64,000 nucleotides of DNA from Curtobacterium sp. MCBA15_001 (lineage in GTDB: Bacteria > Actinomycetota > Actinomycetes > Actinomycetales > Microbacteriaceae), in assembly GCF_001864835.1 (NCBI RefSeq), contig NZ_MJGI01000021.1:241822-305821 (forward strand), written 5' to 3'. The translations under genes were made by a program, and so were the position numbers. A model generated the notes under the pieces. The model did no database searches. It worked only from the letters and a program-made list of their open reading frames with translations, and was not told where the DNA came from. Below are positions 17,776 to 26,482 of the stretch, one piece after another (position 1 is the stretch's first letter; each line of letters opens with the position of its first letter).

Positions 17776-18303
17776 TCAGAGCACCAGGCCGTACACGGCG
17801 ACGTCGACGCGCCGCTCCCCCAGCGGCATGCCGCTCCGCAGCGTCCCCTCGTGCACGAAGCCGAGCCGTTCGGCCAGGCCACGACTGCGCACGTTCTCAG
17901 CCGCCGTGCGGATCTCGACCCGGCGCGCGCCCCGCGCCCGCGCGACCCCGACGAGTGCGGAGGCCGCGCGCCGGGCGACACCCCGGCCCTCCAGTCCGGC
18001 GTCCACCCAGTAACCGAGGGATGCCTGTCCCAGGTACGTGTCGAACGCGAGGGACGCTGCTCCGACGATCCGGTCGTCGGCGCGGATGACGCACGGCAGT
18101 GAGCGGTCCAGGGCGTACTGGCCGAGCAGGTGCTCGGTGTAGCGCTCGGTGCCCGCGCGCGTCTGCGGGCCCCACGCCCACGGTTCCGCGGCCCGCAGGC
18201 GGTCCAGGTTCGCCAGCACCAGCTCGTGCACGGGTCGGACCGTCGTCAGGTCGCGGAGCGTCAGCGTGTACCCGTCACCCAGGTCCCGTCCGTACGCCAC
18301 CAC
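17776..18303 (-). CDS. GNAT family N-acetyltransferase (RimJ/RimL-like)
   Basis: Acetyl-CoA dependent transferase of 175 residues. The pattern fits the ribosomal-protein alanine acetyltransferase group: an N-terminal TLTLRDLTTVRPVHELV, the central strand IVGAASLAFDTYLGQASLGYWV, and the acetyl-CoA loop region GLEGRGVARRAA; the C-terminus GTLRSGMPLGERRVDVAVYGL is typical. GTG 18303 is backed by TAGTGT six bases upstream (leaderless). Target unknown. Confidence 0.87.
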   Translation of the reverse strand: MVAYGRDLGDGYTLTLRDLTTVRPVHELVLANLDRLRAAEPWAWGPQTRAGTERYTEHLLGQYALDRSLPCVIRADDRIVGAASLAFDTYLGQASLGYWVDAGLEGRGVARRAASALVGVARARGARRVEIRTAAENVRSRGLAERLGFVHEGTLRSGMPLGERRVDVAVYGLVL

Positions 18304-18321
18304 GGCTCGACACTATGCACG

Positions 18322-18361
18322 CGCAGCGGGCCCCGTCCGGGTGTGGACGAGGCCCGCTGCG
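18322..18361 (-). terminator. Terminator of the MacB-type exporter operon
   Basis: CGCAGCGGGCC (18322-18332) pairs with GGCCCGCTGCG (18351-18361); an inner CGTCC/GGACG pair extends the stem. It starts 23 bases past the permease stop on the minus strand. Confidence 0.7.
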
Positions 18362-18383
18362 TCATCGGGACGAGGAGTGCGCG

Positions 18384-19661
18384 CTACTCGTAGCGGAGGG
18401 CCTCGATCGGGTTCTGTCGTGCCGCGCGACGAGCCGGCAGCGTGCCGGCGAGGAACGCGATGAACATCACCACGAGGATGATCGTGATCACCGAGGACGG
18501 CGCGAACTGCATGATCTGCAGGCCCGGCAGGTCCTTGAGCACGGTGCCGGCGAGCACGTTCGAGATGCCCGTGCCGAGCGCGATCGCCACGCCGGCGCCG
18601 ATCGCACTGCCGAGGAAGCCGATGAACACCGCCTCGAGCGAGAACAGCGTGTAGACCTTGCCGCCGCCCATGCCCATCGCCTTCATCAGGCCGATCTCGC
18701 GGGTGCGCTCCTGCACGCTCATGAGCAGCGTGTTGATGATGCCGAACCCGGCGGCGATCAGCGCGATCACGGCGAAGGCGTTGAGCACCCCGACGATGCC
18801 GCTGATGACGGTCTGGAACTGCCCGAGCTGGTCCTGGATCGTCTGGCCCGTGTAGCCGTCCTTCGACAGGGCGCTCTTGACCGTCGCTGCCGAGGCACCG
18901 GACGACATCGTGGCCGAGGCGCTGGCGTACGACGTGGCGATCGACGCGGGCTTGCCGGTCTCCTGCGCGGCCTGTATGGCGTCGGTCAGGGCGGCGTTCG
19001 CCCCGGCGCCGCCACCGAACAGTGACTCGTTCTGCACGCCGACGACCGTGGCCGTCAGGGTGTGCTCCGCGCCCTGGTAGTCGTCGACCGCGAAGGTCAC
19101 CTGCTTGCCGACGGCCGCGTCCGCACTGCCGAGCCCGAGGTTCTTGAGGTAGTTCGTGGGCAGGACCACCTGGTTCGCGTCGGTGCCGTCGTCGAGCTGC
19201 TTCCCCGAGGCCAGGTCGGCCTTGATCTCGCCCGCGTTGGCGGTCAGCGTCACGACGTACTTGCCCTTGCCGTCGTACTCGGCGTACTTCGGGCTGAGGG
19301 CGACGGCGGGCCGGACCGAGTCGATCCCGGACACGCCCTTGATCTTCGTGACGTCGGACTGGGACAGGTACGCGAAGGACGCGGGCCCACGGTTGACGCT
19401 CTGGCTGGACTCGTCGGGGTCGTACTTCGCCGGGCCGCCGTCACTCGAGCCGGTGTCGGCGGTCTTGGTGATCGTCAGCGTGCCGGTGTCGCCGATCGAG
19501 GCCACCTGGGTGTCGATGTAGTTGCTGACGCCCGTACCGATCGCCGAGGTGAGCGTGATGGTGAACGCGCCGATGAAGATCGCGATGACGGTGAGCGTGG
19601 TGCGGAGCTTCGACCGGAAGGTGTTGCCGATCGCGGTGCGGAGCAGGTCGAGGAAGTTCAT
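18384..19661 (-). CDS. ABC transporter permease, MacB/FtsX type
   Basis: 425-residue inner-membrane subunit. One helix near the N-terminus (about 20-40) is followed by a large extracytoplasmic MacB-like domain (about 50-280) and three C-terminal helices (about 285-405) ending in ARRAARQNPIEALRYE, the family tail. With the adjacent ATPase it forms an exporter or mechanotransmission complex for drugs, peptides or lipoproteins. ATG 19661 overlaps the ATPase stop by four bases. The cluster is divergent from a TetR gene, which points to a drug or envelope-stress pump. Confidence 0.92.
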   Translation of the reverse strand: MNFLDLLRTAIGNTFRSKLRTTLTVIAIFIGAFTITLTSAIGTGVSNYIDTQVASIGDTGTLTITKTADTGSSDGGPAKYDPDESSQSVNRGPASFAYLSQSDVTKIKGVSGIDSVRPAVALSPKYAEYDGKGKYVVTLTANAGEIKADLASGKQLDDGTDANQVVLPTNYLKNLGLGSADAAVGKQVTFAVDDYQGAEHTLTATVVGVQNESLFGGGAGANAALTDAIQAAQETGKPASIATSYASASATMSSGASAATVKSALSKDGYTGQTIQDQLGQFQTVISGIVGVLNAFAVIALIAAGFGIINTLLMSVQERTREIGLMKAMGMGGGKVYTLFSLEAVFIGFLGSAIGAGVAIALGTGISNVLAGTVLKDLPGLQIMQFAPSSVITIILVVMFIAFLAGTLPARRAARQNPIEALRYE

Positions 19662-20386
19662 GCGGAGTGCCTTCCGTGCTCATGGGTCGCCGGGGCGGGC
19701 GCATCGGACCCGCCGACGATCAGGCCGTCGCGCACGTTCACGCTCCGGTCGCACCGCGCGGCCAGCTCCTCGTCGTGGGTGACGACGACCAGGGTGATCC
19801 CCCGCTCGCGCTGCAGGCCGAACAGCAGGTCCTCGACGATCTCGCCCGTGTTCGAGTCGAGGTTGCCGGTCGGTTCGTCGGCGAAGATGACGCTCGGCTC
19901 CCCCACCAGCGCCCGCGCGATGACCACGCGCTGCTTCTGGCCGCCGGACAGGTCGTTCGCGTCGCTCTTGGCCTTGTCCGCCAGCCCGAGGGCATCGAGT
20001 GCGGCCATCCCGCGCCGCTTGCGCTCGGACGCCGAGACGCCGGCGATCTTCAGCGGCAGCACGACGTTGTCGAGCACGGAGGTCTTCGGCGTCAGGAAGA
20101 ACTGCTGGAACACGAACCCGAACGTGCTGTTGCGGGTGCGGTTCACCTCCCGGGCGCCGAGGGACGCCGCGTCGGTGCCGTCGAGCAGGACCTCGCCCGT
20201 CGACGGCTTGTCGAGCAACGCCAGCAGGTGCATGAGCGTCGACTTGCCCGATCCGGACTTGCCGACGATCGCCAGGCTCTCGCCCTGGTGCACGGCCAGG
20301 GAGACGCCCTTCAGCGCGTCAAACCGTGTGGAGCCACGGCCGTAGGTCCTCGTGAGGCCACGGGCCTCGAGCACGGGAGTCGTCAT
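19658..20386 (-). CDS. ABC transporter ATP-binding protein, MacB/LolD type
   Basis: 242-residue ATPase with Walker A GKSGSGKST (42-50), signature LSGGQKQRV, Walker B and switch VIFADEPTGNLD, and the usual H-loop in VVVTHDEE. Partner of the permease that follows. ATG 20386 was chosen over a longer frame because TACGGT lies exactly six bases upstream (leaderless) and the protein then begins with the family-typical VLEARGLTRTYG. Divergent from the TetR gene, whose operator lies in the 80-base gap. Confidence 0.93.
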   Translation of the reverse strand: MTTPVLEARGLTRTYGRGSTRFDALKGVSLAVHQGESLAIVGKSGSGKSTLMHLLALLDKPSTGEVLLDGTDAASLGAREVNRTRNSTFGFVFQQFFLTPKTSVLDNVVLPLKIAGVSASERKRRGMAALDALGLADKAKSDANDLSGGQKQRVVIARALVGEPSVIFADEPTGNLDSNTGEIVEDLLFGLQRERGITLVVVTHDEELAARCDRSVNVRDGLIVGGSDAPAPATHEHGRHSA

Positions 20387-20437
20387 GTGCCCACCGTAGT
20401 GTCCGCTGCACGAATGCAAGTTTGCGTTTCCTGTAGA

Positions 20438-20461
20438 GACTGTGACGTTCCGGTTACAGTC
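20438..20461. promoter_or_regulatory. Candidate TetR operator overlapping the tetR -10 box
   Basis: GACTGTGAC (20438-20446) and GTTACAGTC (20453-20461) are inverted with eight of nine bases matching and a six-base spacer. The right arm covers the TACAGT -10 box (20455-20460) of the TetR gene, so binding would block its own transcription and probably that of the exporter. Confidence 0.65.
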
Positions 20462-20466
20462 GTGCC

Positions 20467-21096
20467 ATGAGCGAGCCCGTCCCGACCCCTGCACTCGGTC
20501 TCCGCGACCGCAAGCGGATCGAGACGCGGCACCGGATCGCGGAGTCGGCCAGGTCGCTGGCGATGGAGCAGGACATCGACCGCACCACGATCGAGCAGAT
20601 CGCCGCACGCGCCGACATCTCGCCGCGCACCTTCTTCAACTACTTCGACAGCAAGGAGGACGCGGTCCTCGGGCACACCGAACTCGACCTGTCACCGGAG
20701 ACGCTGGACGCCCACCTGCGTGCCGTCGCCGGGCGTCCGGCGGCCCAGGCCGTGGTCGACCTGGCGTTCCTGGTGTTCGGTGAGACGTTCGGCGACGACC
20801 GCGAGCGTGAGGCACGGAAGGCGGTGCTCGTGCGCTTCCCGCAGCTGATGCGCCGCCAGGTGAGCCGGATGACGACCGTCGCCGAGGCGATGACCGGCGC
20901 CGTCCGCACCGTGCTCGAGCGGGATCCGGCGTGGGGTCCGGACGCAGCGACCCCGCAGGCCGCGGAGATGCTGCTCGGCATGGTGATGACCGCGCTCCGC
21001 AGCGCGGTCCGGCACGAGGGCACCGATCCGGACGACGTCCGGGCGGCGGTGACCGCCCTGATCCGCGACACGGCGGCTCGGATCAGCGCCGCCTGA
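20467..21096 (+). CDS. TetR family transcriptional regulator
   Basis: Repressor of 209 residues. The N-terminal helix-turn-helix (TIEQIAARADISPRTFFNYF, about 39-58) is of the TetR class with the typical FFNYFDSKEDAVLG end; the C-terminal domain resembles the AcrR-type ligand pocket. It lies divergent to the MacB-type exporter and most likely represses it until an efflux substrate binds. TACAGT six bases before the ATG marks a leaderless start. Confidence 0.92.
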   Translation: MSEPVPTPALGLRDRKRIETRHRIAESARSLAMEQDIDRTTIEQIAARADISPRTFFNYFDSKEDAVLGHTELDLSPETLDAHLRAVAGRPAAQAVVDLAFLVFGETFGDDREREARKAVLVRFPQLMRRQVSRMTTVAEAMTGAVRTVLERDPAWGPDAATPQAAEMLLGMVMTALRSAVRHEGTDPDDVRAAVTALIRDTAARISAA

Positions 21097-21097
21097 G

Positions 21098-21139
21098 GGA
21101 CGGGAGGCGCGTGGCTGTGCCGCCACGCGCCTCCCGTCC
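21098..21139 (+). terminator. Perfect 18-bp hairpin after tetR (GGACGGGAGGC family)
   Basis: GGACGGGAGGCGCGTGGC (21098-21115) and its exact complement (21122-21139) enclose a six-base loop. It begins one base after the TetR stop codon. Member of the recurring hairpin family. Confidence 0.85.
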
Positions 21140-21165
21140 GTCCTGTGGTCGCGACCCAGTCGCGA

Positions 21166-21208
21166 AAGCGACAGATCGCGCCCGGAACTCGGGCGCGATC
21201 TGTCGCTT
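21166..21208 (-). terminator. Perfect 19-bp hairpin after the OpuC-type operon
   Basis: The arms 21166-21184 and 21190-21208 are exactly complementary around a GAACT loop; the arm begins AAGCGACAGATCGCG. It lies 22 bases past the end of the minus-strand substrate-binding gene and so ends that operon, back to back with the TetR terminator. Confidence 0.8.
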
Positions 21209-21230
21209 CTGCGGAGGAGACGGCGACGCG

Positions 21231-22232
21231 TCAGGCCTTCGTGATGAAGCCTTCCTTCACCATCCAGTCGAAGGCGACGTCGGCGGGCTCGCGGCCCTCG
21301 ACGTCGACCTGCCGGTTGAGCTCCTGCAGCACCGCGTCGGTGAGCTTCGGGGAGATCTGGTCGTAGACGTCGGCCAGCTGCGGGTACTCCTTGAGCGTGG
21401 CGCTGTCGAGGACCGGGGCGACGTTGTACGCCGGGAAGAACCCCTCGTCGTCCTGCAGCACCGACAGCCCGAGGGACTTGATGCGGCCGTCGGTGGTGAA
21501 GACCTCGCCGAAGTTGCACTTCCCACGGTCCGTCGCCGTGTAGACGGTGCCGGTGTCGAGGATGTCGACGTTGCCCTTCGGGATGCCGTTGTCACCGGAC
21601 CCACCGAGCTCGAGGCCGTACTGCTCGAGCATCGGCTTGAAGCCGTCGGCCCGGGAGTTGAACTCGGACTCGACGCAGAACGTCCGCTGGTCCTTCGGCA
21701 GGTCGGCGATCTGCGACAGCTTCGTGATGCCCCCGAGCTCGTCCACCGCCTCCTTGCGGACCGCGAACGCGTACGTGTTGTTCATCGGCGCGGGCGGCAG
21801 CCAGGTGAGACCGTTGCCGGCGTCCTCGTCCTTGACCGCCTGGTACTGCTCCTGCTTGTCCGGGATGCCCTCCTTGTGCCCCATGTAGGTCAGCCAGGCG
21901 GTGCCGGTGTACTCGTACGTCATGTCGGCGTCGTGGCCGGTCATGAGCTGGCGGACCGCGACACTGCCCGGCACGTTCGTCTCGTCCGTGACGTCGAAGC
22001 CCGCGGCCTTGGCAGCGAGCACGCCGATCTTGCCGAGCACGAGCTGCTCGGTGAAGTTCTTCGACGTGACGGTGATGTGGGCGCCGTCGGGCAGGTCGTC
22101 GATCTTCTCGATCGTGCCCGGCGCGGCGGCCGGCACGAACGAGGTGGCGGGCTGCAGGCCACAGCCGGTCAGGGCGAGGGCGGCGGCCCCGGCGACGAGC
22201 GTCGCGGCGACGCGGCGGTTGCGGCGCTTCAT
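21231..22232 (-). CDS. Osmoprotectant (glycine betaine-type) binding lipoprotein, OpuCC/OsmF-like
   Basis: 333-residue extracytoplasmic binding protein. ATG 22232 gives a lipoprotein signal with lipobox ALTGC (Cys24). The mature part begins with ITVTSKNFTEQLVLGKI, the hallmark of OpuC/OsmF quaternary-amine binders, and carries the DMTYEYTGTAW segment that lines the ligand box. Its start overlaps the upstream permease by four bases; it is the last gene of the operon. Ligand could be glycine betaine, choline, carnitine or, as in related EgtU systems, ergothioneine. Confidence 0.9.
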   Translation of the reverse strand: MKRRNRRVAATLVAGAAALALTGCGLQPATSFVPAAAPGTIEKIDDLPDGAHITVTSKNFTEQLVLGKIGVLAAKAAGFDVTDETNVPGSVAVRQLMTGHDADMTYEYTGTAWLTYMGHKEGIPDKQEQYQAVKDEDAGNGLTWLPPAPMNNTYAFAVRKEAVDELGGITKLSQIADLPKDQRTFCVESEFNSRADGFKPMLEQYGLELGGSGDNGIPKGNVDILDTGTVYTATDRGKCNFGEVFTTDGRIKSLGLSVLQDDEGFFPAYNVAPVLDSATLKEYPQLADVYDQISPKLTDAVLQELNRQVDVEGREPADVAFDWMVKEGFITKA

Positions 22233-23026
22233 CGGAGTCCCTTCGGTCGGGCGACGGTCTCGACGATGCGGCCGATCCAGTCGATGGAGAGCGCCAGCAG
22301 CGCGATGAGCAGCGCGCCGGAGACCAGCACCTTGGGCAGGAACAGGTTCACGCCGGTGGTGATGAGGAGCCCGAGTCCCCCGGCGCCGATGAACGTCGCC
22401 AGCGCGGCGGACCCGACGAGCAGCACCAGGGCGGTGCGGATGCCCGCGAGCATGACCGGCACGGCGAGCGGCAGTTCGACCTTGAGCAGCACGGCGAACG
22501 CGCTCATGCCCATGCCCCGGCCGGCCTCGACCAGCCGGGCGTCGACGCTCTCGATGCCGATGATGGTGTTCCGCAGCACCGGCAGGATCGCGTAGAGGAC
22601 GAGCGCGATGACGGCTGCCCAGAACGAGAAGCCGAGCCAGAAGGCGAGCAGGACGACCAGGCCGATGGCGGGTGCCGCCTGCCCGAAGTTCGCGATCGCC
22701 AGGATGACCCCGCTGGCCCGTCGGAGCGCGCCGCGGGTCAGGACGATCCCGAGCGGGATGCCGATGACGAGCACGATGAGCGTCGAGACGACGGTGAGCA
22801 GTACGTGCTGCCACGTCAGCGCGAGCAGGTCCGCCGGGTTGAGCGTCGAACGCTCGGTCGCGGTGAGGTCGGCCGTGGCCAGCCAGACGGCGAACGCGCC
22901 GAGGACGACCAGGATGGCGACCGGCTGGATGACGAGCGGCTTCCACGAGCCGCTGCGCGCGGAGCGCTTGGTCCGCTCCTGCGTGGCGGTCGGATCTGCC
23001 GTCGGATCTGCGAGGACGTCAGTCAT
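22229..23026 (-). CDS. Osmoprotectant ABC transporter permease, OpuCB/D-like
   Basis: 265-residue permease with about six membrane helices and the conserved cytoplasmic coupling segment (VEAGRGMGMSAFAVLLKVELP). A polar N-terminal tail of about 30 residues is rich in Thr and Asp. ATG 23026 overlaps the ATPase gene end by eight bases and the stop overlaps the binding-protein start. It pairs with the second permease at 24268-24942, so the channel is probably a heterodimer. Confidence 0.92.
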   Translation of the reverse strand: MTDVLADPTADPTATQERTKRSARSGSWKPLVIQPVAILVVLGAFAVWLATADLTATERSTLNPADLLALTWQHVLLTVVSTLIVLVIGIPLGIVLTRGALRRASGVILAIANFGQAAPAIGLVVLLAFWLGFSFWAAVIALVLYAILPVLRNTIIGIESVDARLVEAGRGMGMSAFAVLLKVELPLAVPVMLAGIRTALVLLVGSAALATFIGAGGLGLLITTGVNLFLPKVLVSGALLIALLALSIDWIGRIVETVARPKGLR

Positions 23027-24281
23027 GCGCAGCTCCCGTCCCGACGGACTCCTTGGCGGGCATCGTCTCGATCGGGTTCGTGTTCGTCCCGACCGGGGTG
23101 TACGCCTGCTCCTCCGCCGCGGCCGCACGGGAGCGGGTGATCGCGTCCATGACGGTCTCGACGGTGATGACCCCGCGGAACGCATCACGACGCCCGGTGA
23201 CCAGGGCGGCCCCGGCGCTCGAGACGAGCATGGTGTCGAGCGCGTCGTTCAGGGTCGCGGCCTCGCCGACGACGGGCAGGTTCGGCTCGATGCCCTCGAG
23301 GATGCGCTCCAGGCGCTCGAGCTGGCGCCGGGACGGCCACCCGATCGGGCGCTGGCGTCGGTCGACGACCACGGCGTGCCCGTGCCCGCCCGCTTCGCGC
23401 ATCCGCTGCAGGACGGCCTTCGCCTCTTCACCCGGCGAGCATGTGACGGCATCGACGACCTCGACGTCGCGCACGCGGTTCAGCGTGAGCTGCTTGAGGC
23501 CGGCGCCGGAACCGATGAAGTTCTCGACGAACTCGTTCGCCGGTTCGGCCAGGATCCGCTCCGGGGTGTCGTACTGCACGATGTGCGCGCCCTCGGAGAA
23601 GATGACGATCCAGTCGCCGAGCTTCACGGCCTCGTCGAAGTCGTGCGTGACGATGACGATCGTCTTGTGCAGCTCCTCCTGGATGCGCAGCAGCTCGTCC
23701 TGCAGCCGCTGGCGCGTGATCGGGTCGACGGCACCGAAGGGCTCGTCCATCAGCAGCACGGGCGGGTCGGCTGCCAGAGCGCGGGCCACGCCGACGCGCT
23801 GCTGCTGTCCACCGGAGAGCTCACGGGGGAACCGGTCACGGTAGGTGTCGGGGTCGAGCGAGACCAGGTCGAGCAGCTCGTCGACACGGGCGGCGATCTT
23901 CGCCTTGGACCAGCCGAGCATCTTCGGAACGATCGCGATGTTCGCCGCGACCGTCATGTGCGGGAAGAGCCCCCCGGCCTGGATCACGTAGCCCATCCGG
24001 CGGCGGAGCTCGTCGCCGTCGATCGACGTCACGTCGTCGTCGCCCACCACGATCCGGCCCTCGGTGGGCTCGATCAGGCGGTTGATCATCTTGAGCGTCG
24101 TCGTCTTGCCGCAGCCGGACGGGCCGACGAGCATGACGATCTTGCCCTTCGGGATCTCGAGTGTGATGCCGTCGACCGCGGGCTTCGCCTGGCCGGCGTA
24201 CCGCTTCGTGACGGTGTCGAGCAGGATGCTGCGGCCGGTGACGTCACCGTCGGTGGTGCTGGTCAGGTCAGTGCTGGACAC
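23019..24281 (-). CDS. Osmoprotectant ABC transporter ATPase with CBS domains, OpuCA-like
   Basis: 420-residue ATPase. Walker A GPSGCGKTT (53-61), signature LSGGQQQRVGVARAL, Walker B LLMDEPFGAVDP and the coupling residues for the OpuA/ProV class are present. The C-terminal part (about 270-400) contains tandem CBS domains, which in OpuA-type importers sense ionic strength or c-di-AMP. It overlaps both flanking permease genes. Regulation by osmotic signals at the protein level is inferred from the CBS pair. Confidence 0.94.
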   Translation of the reverse strand: MSSTDLTSTTDGDVTGRSILLDTVTKRYAGQAKPAVDGITLEIPKGKIVMLVGPSGCGKTTTLKMINRLIEPTEGRIVVGDDDVTSIDGDELRRRMGYVIQAGGLFPHMTVAANIAIVPKMLGWSKAKIAARVDELLDLVSLDPDTYRDRFPRELSGGQQQRVGVARALAADPPVLLMDEPFGAVDPITRQRLQDELLRIQEELHKTIVIVTHDFDEAVKLGDWIVIFSEGAHIVQYDTPERILAEPANEFVENFIGSGAGLKQLTLNRVRDVEVVDAVTCSPGEEAKAVLQRMREAGGHGHAVVVDRRQRPIGWPSRRQLERLERILEGIEPNLPVVGEAATLNDALDTMLVSSAGAALVTGRRDAFRGVITVETVMDAITRSRAAAAEEQAYTPVGTNTNPIETMPAKESVGTGAAHD

Positions 24282-24942
24282 GGATACCTCGCGAGGTGGT
24301 CAGTCGGCCGAGGCCGAGGAGGAGCAGGTCGAGGACGAGGGCGAGCAGGACGACGCCCACCACACCCACCACGACGGAGTTGAGGGCGTTGGCGCCGCCG
24401 AGGCGGGACAGGCCGGAGAAGATGAAGCCGCCGAGCCCGGGGCCGAGGGCGTAGGCGGCCACTGCGGCCACGCCCATCACCATCTGCGCGGAGACCCGGA
24501 CGCCGGTCAGGATGATCGGCCACGCCATCGGCAGTTCCACCTGCACGAGCGTGCGGAACCGGCCCATGCCGATGCCGCGCGCGGACTCGACGACGGCGGG
24601 GGAGATCTCGCTCAGTCCGACCACGGCGTTGCGCAGGATCGGCAGGGCGGCGAAGAACGTGATCGTCACGACGGACGGCACGACGCCGAACCCGAGCGGG
24701 ACGAGCAGCAGGCCGATCACGGCGAAGGACGGCAGCGTCAACCCGATGGTCGACACCTCGTTCGCGAGTGATCGGAGGCGTGGGTTGCGGTAGACGAGTG
24801 CTGCGAGCACCACGGCGATGACGGTGGCGAGCACGGTGCACTGGACGACCAGTGAGAAGTGCTGCCACGATGCGAACCAGATCTGGTCCGAACGGTCCAC
24901 GACGTACTGGAACACGGGGTCGGGCTCCTTCCGGGTCGGCAT
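24268..24942 (-). CDS. Osmoprotectant ABC transporter permease, first operon gene
   Basis: 224-residue permease with about six helices and the coupling motif VVESARGIGMGRFRTLVQVE. It is the first gene of the four-gene importer operon and overlaps the ATPase by 14 bases. An alternative, shorter start is possible but ATG 24942 follows a GGAAGGAGC ribosome site. Forms the membrane channel together with the permease at 22229-23026. Confidence 0.91.
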   Translation of the reverse strand: MPTRKEPDPVFQYVVDRSDQIWFASWQHFSLVVQCTVLATVIAVVLAALVYRNPRLRSLANEVSTIGLTLPSFAVIGLLLVPLGFGVVPSVVTITFFAALPILRNAVVGLSEISPAVVESARGIGMGRFRTLVQVELPMAWPIILTGVRVSAQMVMGVAAVAAYALGPGLGGFIFSGLSRLGGANALNSVVVGVVGVVLLALVLDLLLLGLGRLTTSRGIRVQH

Positions 24943-24979
24943 GTCGGCCCTCGGAGCGGGGCACAGGTGCCGCCAAAGC

Positions 24980-25007
24980 TAGCCATCGCGAGCGCTAGTT
25001 GTACAAC
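24980..25007. promoter_or_regulatory. Palindromes upstream of the OpuC-type operon
   Basis: CTAGC (24980-24984) and GCTAG (24994-24998) form an interrupted dyad, directly followed by the perfect 10-bp palindrome GTTGTACAAC (24998-25007). They lie 40-65 bases upstream of the first permease gene in a 180-base gap that otherwise holds only part of its leader. Candidate regulator sites; no clear promoter hexamers seen. Confidence 0.4.
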
Positions 25008-25122
25008 CACAACTGTCCGGAGGCGCCGTTTCCTGCGGAATCGCGAAGTCAGGAACCCCTGGTCAGAGGGGTCATCGTCCGCCGAGCCTGGGAGAACGGT
25101 AACGATCCCGCACCAGCGTCGG

Positions 25123-25815
25123 CTAGAGCCCCGCGCTCCGGAGTCCCGCCCGCTCCGCGATGTCGACCAGGTGGTCCCGCCACGCCTGCCACTCGTCCGG
25201 CGACTTCTCGGCCAGGTTCCCGTCGCCGTCACCGGCCAGCCCGTCGAGCATCTCGCGCACGATGTCCGCGTGCCCGGCGTGCCGCGCGGTCTCGTACGCC
25301 ATGTGCACCAGGACCCGGTGCAGCGTCACGTGGCGGTGTTCCTCGGGCCACCACGGCACCACCCCGGGGGCGTCGAGGTCGAGCGCCGCGATGGTCGCGT
25401 CCGCGTGAGCCGCACTGGCGTGGTGGAAGGAGACGATGTCGGCCACGGTCTCGTCGAGCGTCGCGTACATGTCCCGGTCGTCGTCGGAGTCGAGCCAGGC
25501 GGGGGGATCCGGGAGCGGCCGGTCGAACACGCGCCCGAAGTACTCCGCCTGCACCGCTGCGACGTGCTTGACCAGCCCGAGGACGTTCGTCCCCGTCGGG
25601 GTCACCGGCCACCGGGCCTGTCGCTCGGCGAGCCCGTCGAGCTTGCCGAGCAGCGCTGCCCGGTGCTTCTGCAGGTACCGGTGCAGGGTGTGCTTCATCG
25701 CATCGGGGTCCGCCGAGGGGCCCTCGTCGGCAAGCCCGGCGTTCCCCGATGCGACGAGGGAGTCGTGCGAGACCGCCGGTTGTACCGCCGGCGGGTCCTC
25801 GGTCAGGTCGCTCAT
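25123..25815 (-). CDS. DinB / DUF664 family protein
   Basis: 230-residue four-helix protein of the DinB superfamily. The metal-binding histidines are visible in LVKHVAAVQAEYFGRVF, SFHHASAAHAD and HMAYETARHAGHADIVRE. Many actinobacterial members are mycothiol-dependent transferases that detoxify small molecules; whether this one uses mycothiol is not shown. The N-terminal 40 residues are an extra acidic extension. ATG 25815 overlaps the preceding gene by four bases. Confidence 0.85.
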   Translation of the reverse strand: MSDLTEDPPAVQPAVSHDSLVASGNAGLADEGPSADPDAMKHTLHRYLQKHRAALLGKLDGLAERQARWPVTPTGTNVLGLVKHVAAVQAEYFGRVFDRPLPDPPAWLDSDDDRDMYATLDETVADIVSFHHASAAHADATIAALDLDAPGVVPWWPEEHRHVTLHRVLVHMAYETARHAGHADIVREMLDGLAGDGDGNLAEKSPDEWQAWRDHLVDIAERAGLRSAGL

Positions 25816-26423
25816 GCGTCCGATCGTGCCACCGTCCGGGCGCGGATGCGCTCCGACTCCGCCACGGCCACGCGCTCGGCCGTCAGCAGCAGCCCTGCGA
25901 CCTCGGCGGACGAGCGCGTCGGTGCGTCGTTCCAGGTCGTCAGGTCGCGGACCCGGCCCATCCGGACGTCCGGCGCGGGGCACCACAGCACGGGCTTGCC
26001 CTCGTCGACCGCCATGGCGTGCCACACGACGTCGAGCGCCCGCTGCACGGGCATCGAGTGCACGGCGTGCGGCCCGCCAGCGGCGTACACGACGGCTCCG
26101 ACCAGGCACGCGCCGACGAGCGGGCGTCCGGCCACGTCCATCGCCGCGGCGCTCGACGCCTTGCGCGTCCGGCCCTTCTCGTCCACGTAGGCGAACCACG
26201 CGTGCTGGATCCACCCACGCTCGATCACCCCGCGCGCCCCGGACAGCAGGCGTCCGAGGTCGGCGAGCTCGAGCATCTCGGCTTCGGCACGGCGGACCCG
26301 GGCAGCGTCTCGACGGGCTGCCAGGCGGTCGAGCAGACCGCGGAGCCGGGAGCGGGCGGGCGAGGACGGGGAGGGAGCGGCGTCGGTGTCGACGTCGTGC
26401 TGGACGCGGAACTCGAGGGTCAT
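25812..26423 (-). CDS. Hypothetical protein, DUF6197-like
   Basis: 203-residue soluble protein not securely assigned. A Lys/Arg-poor, Arg-rich helical start is followed by a central stretch (GVIERGWIQHAWFAYVDEKG ... PLVGACLVGAVVYAAGG) that resembles the DUF6197 pattern of actinobacteria, and a C-terminal helix. GGAGGGGCCTG precedes ATG 26423. Its stop overlaps the DinB start, so the two are coupled. Function unknown. Confidence 0.65.
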   Translation of the reverse strand: MTLEFRVQHDVDTDAAPSPSSPARSRLRGLLDRLAARRDAARVRRAEAEMLELADLGRLLSGARGVIERGWIQHAWFAYVDEKGRTRKASSAAAMDVAGRPLVGACLVGAVVYAAGGPHAVHSMPVQRALDVVWHAMAVDEGKPVLWCPAPDVRMGRVRDLTTWNDAPTRSSAEVAGLLLTAERVAVAESERIRARTVARSDA

Positions 26424-26482
26424 CAGGCCCCTCCGATCTTCACGTGCACGGATGGTGTGGAGTGACGATAACCCCGTTCGGC

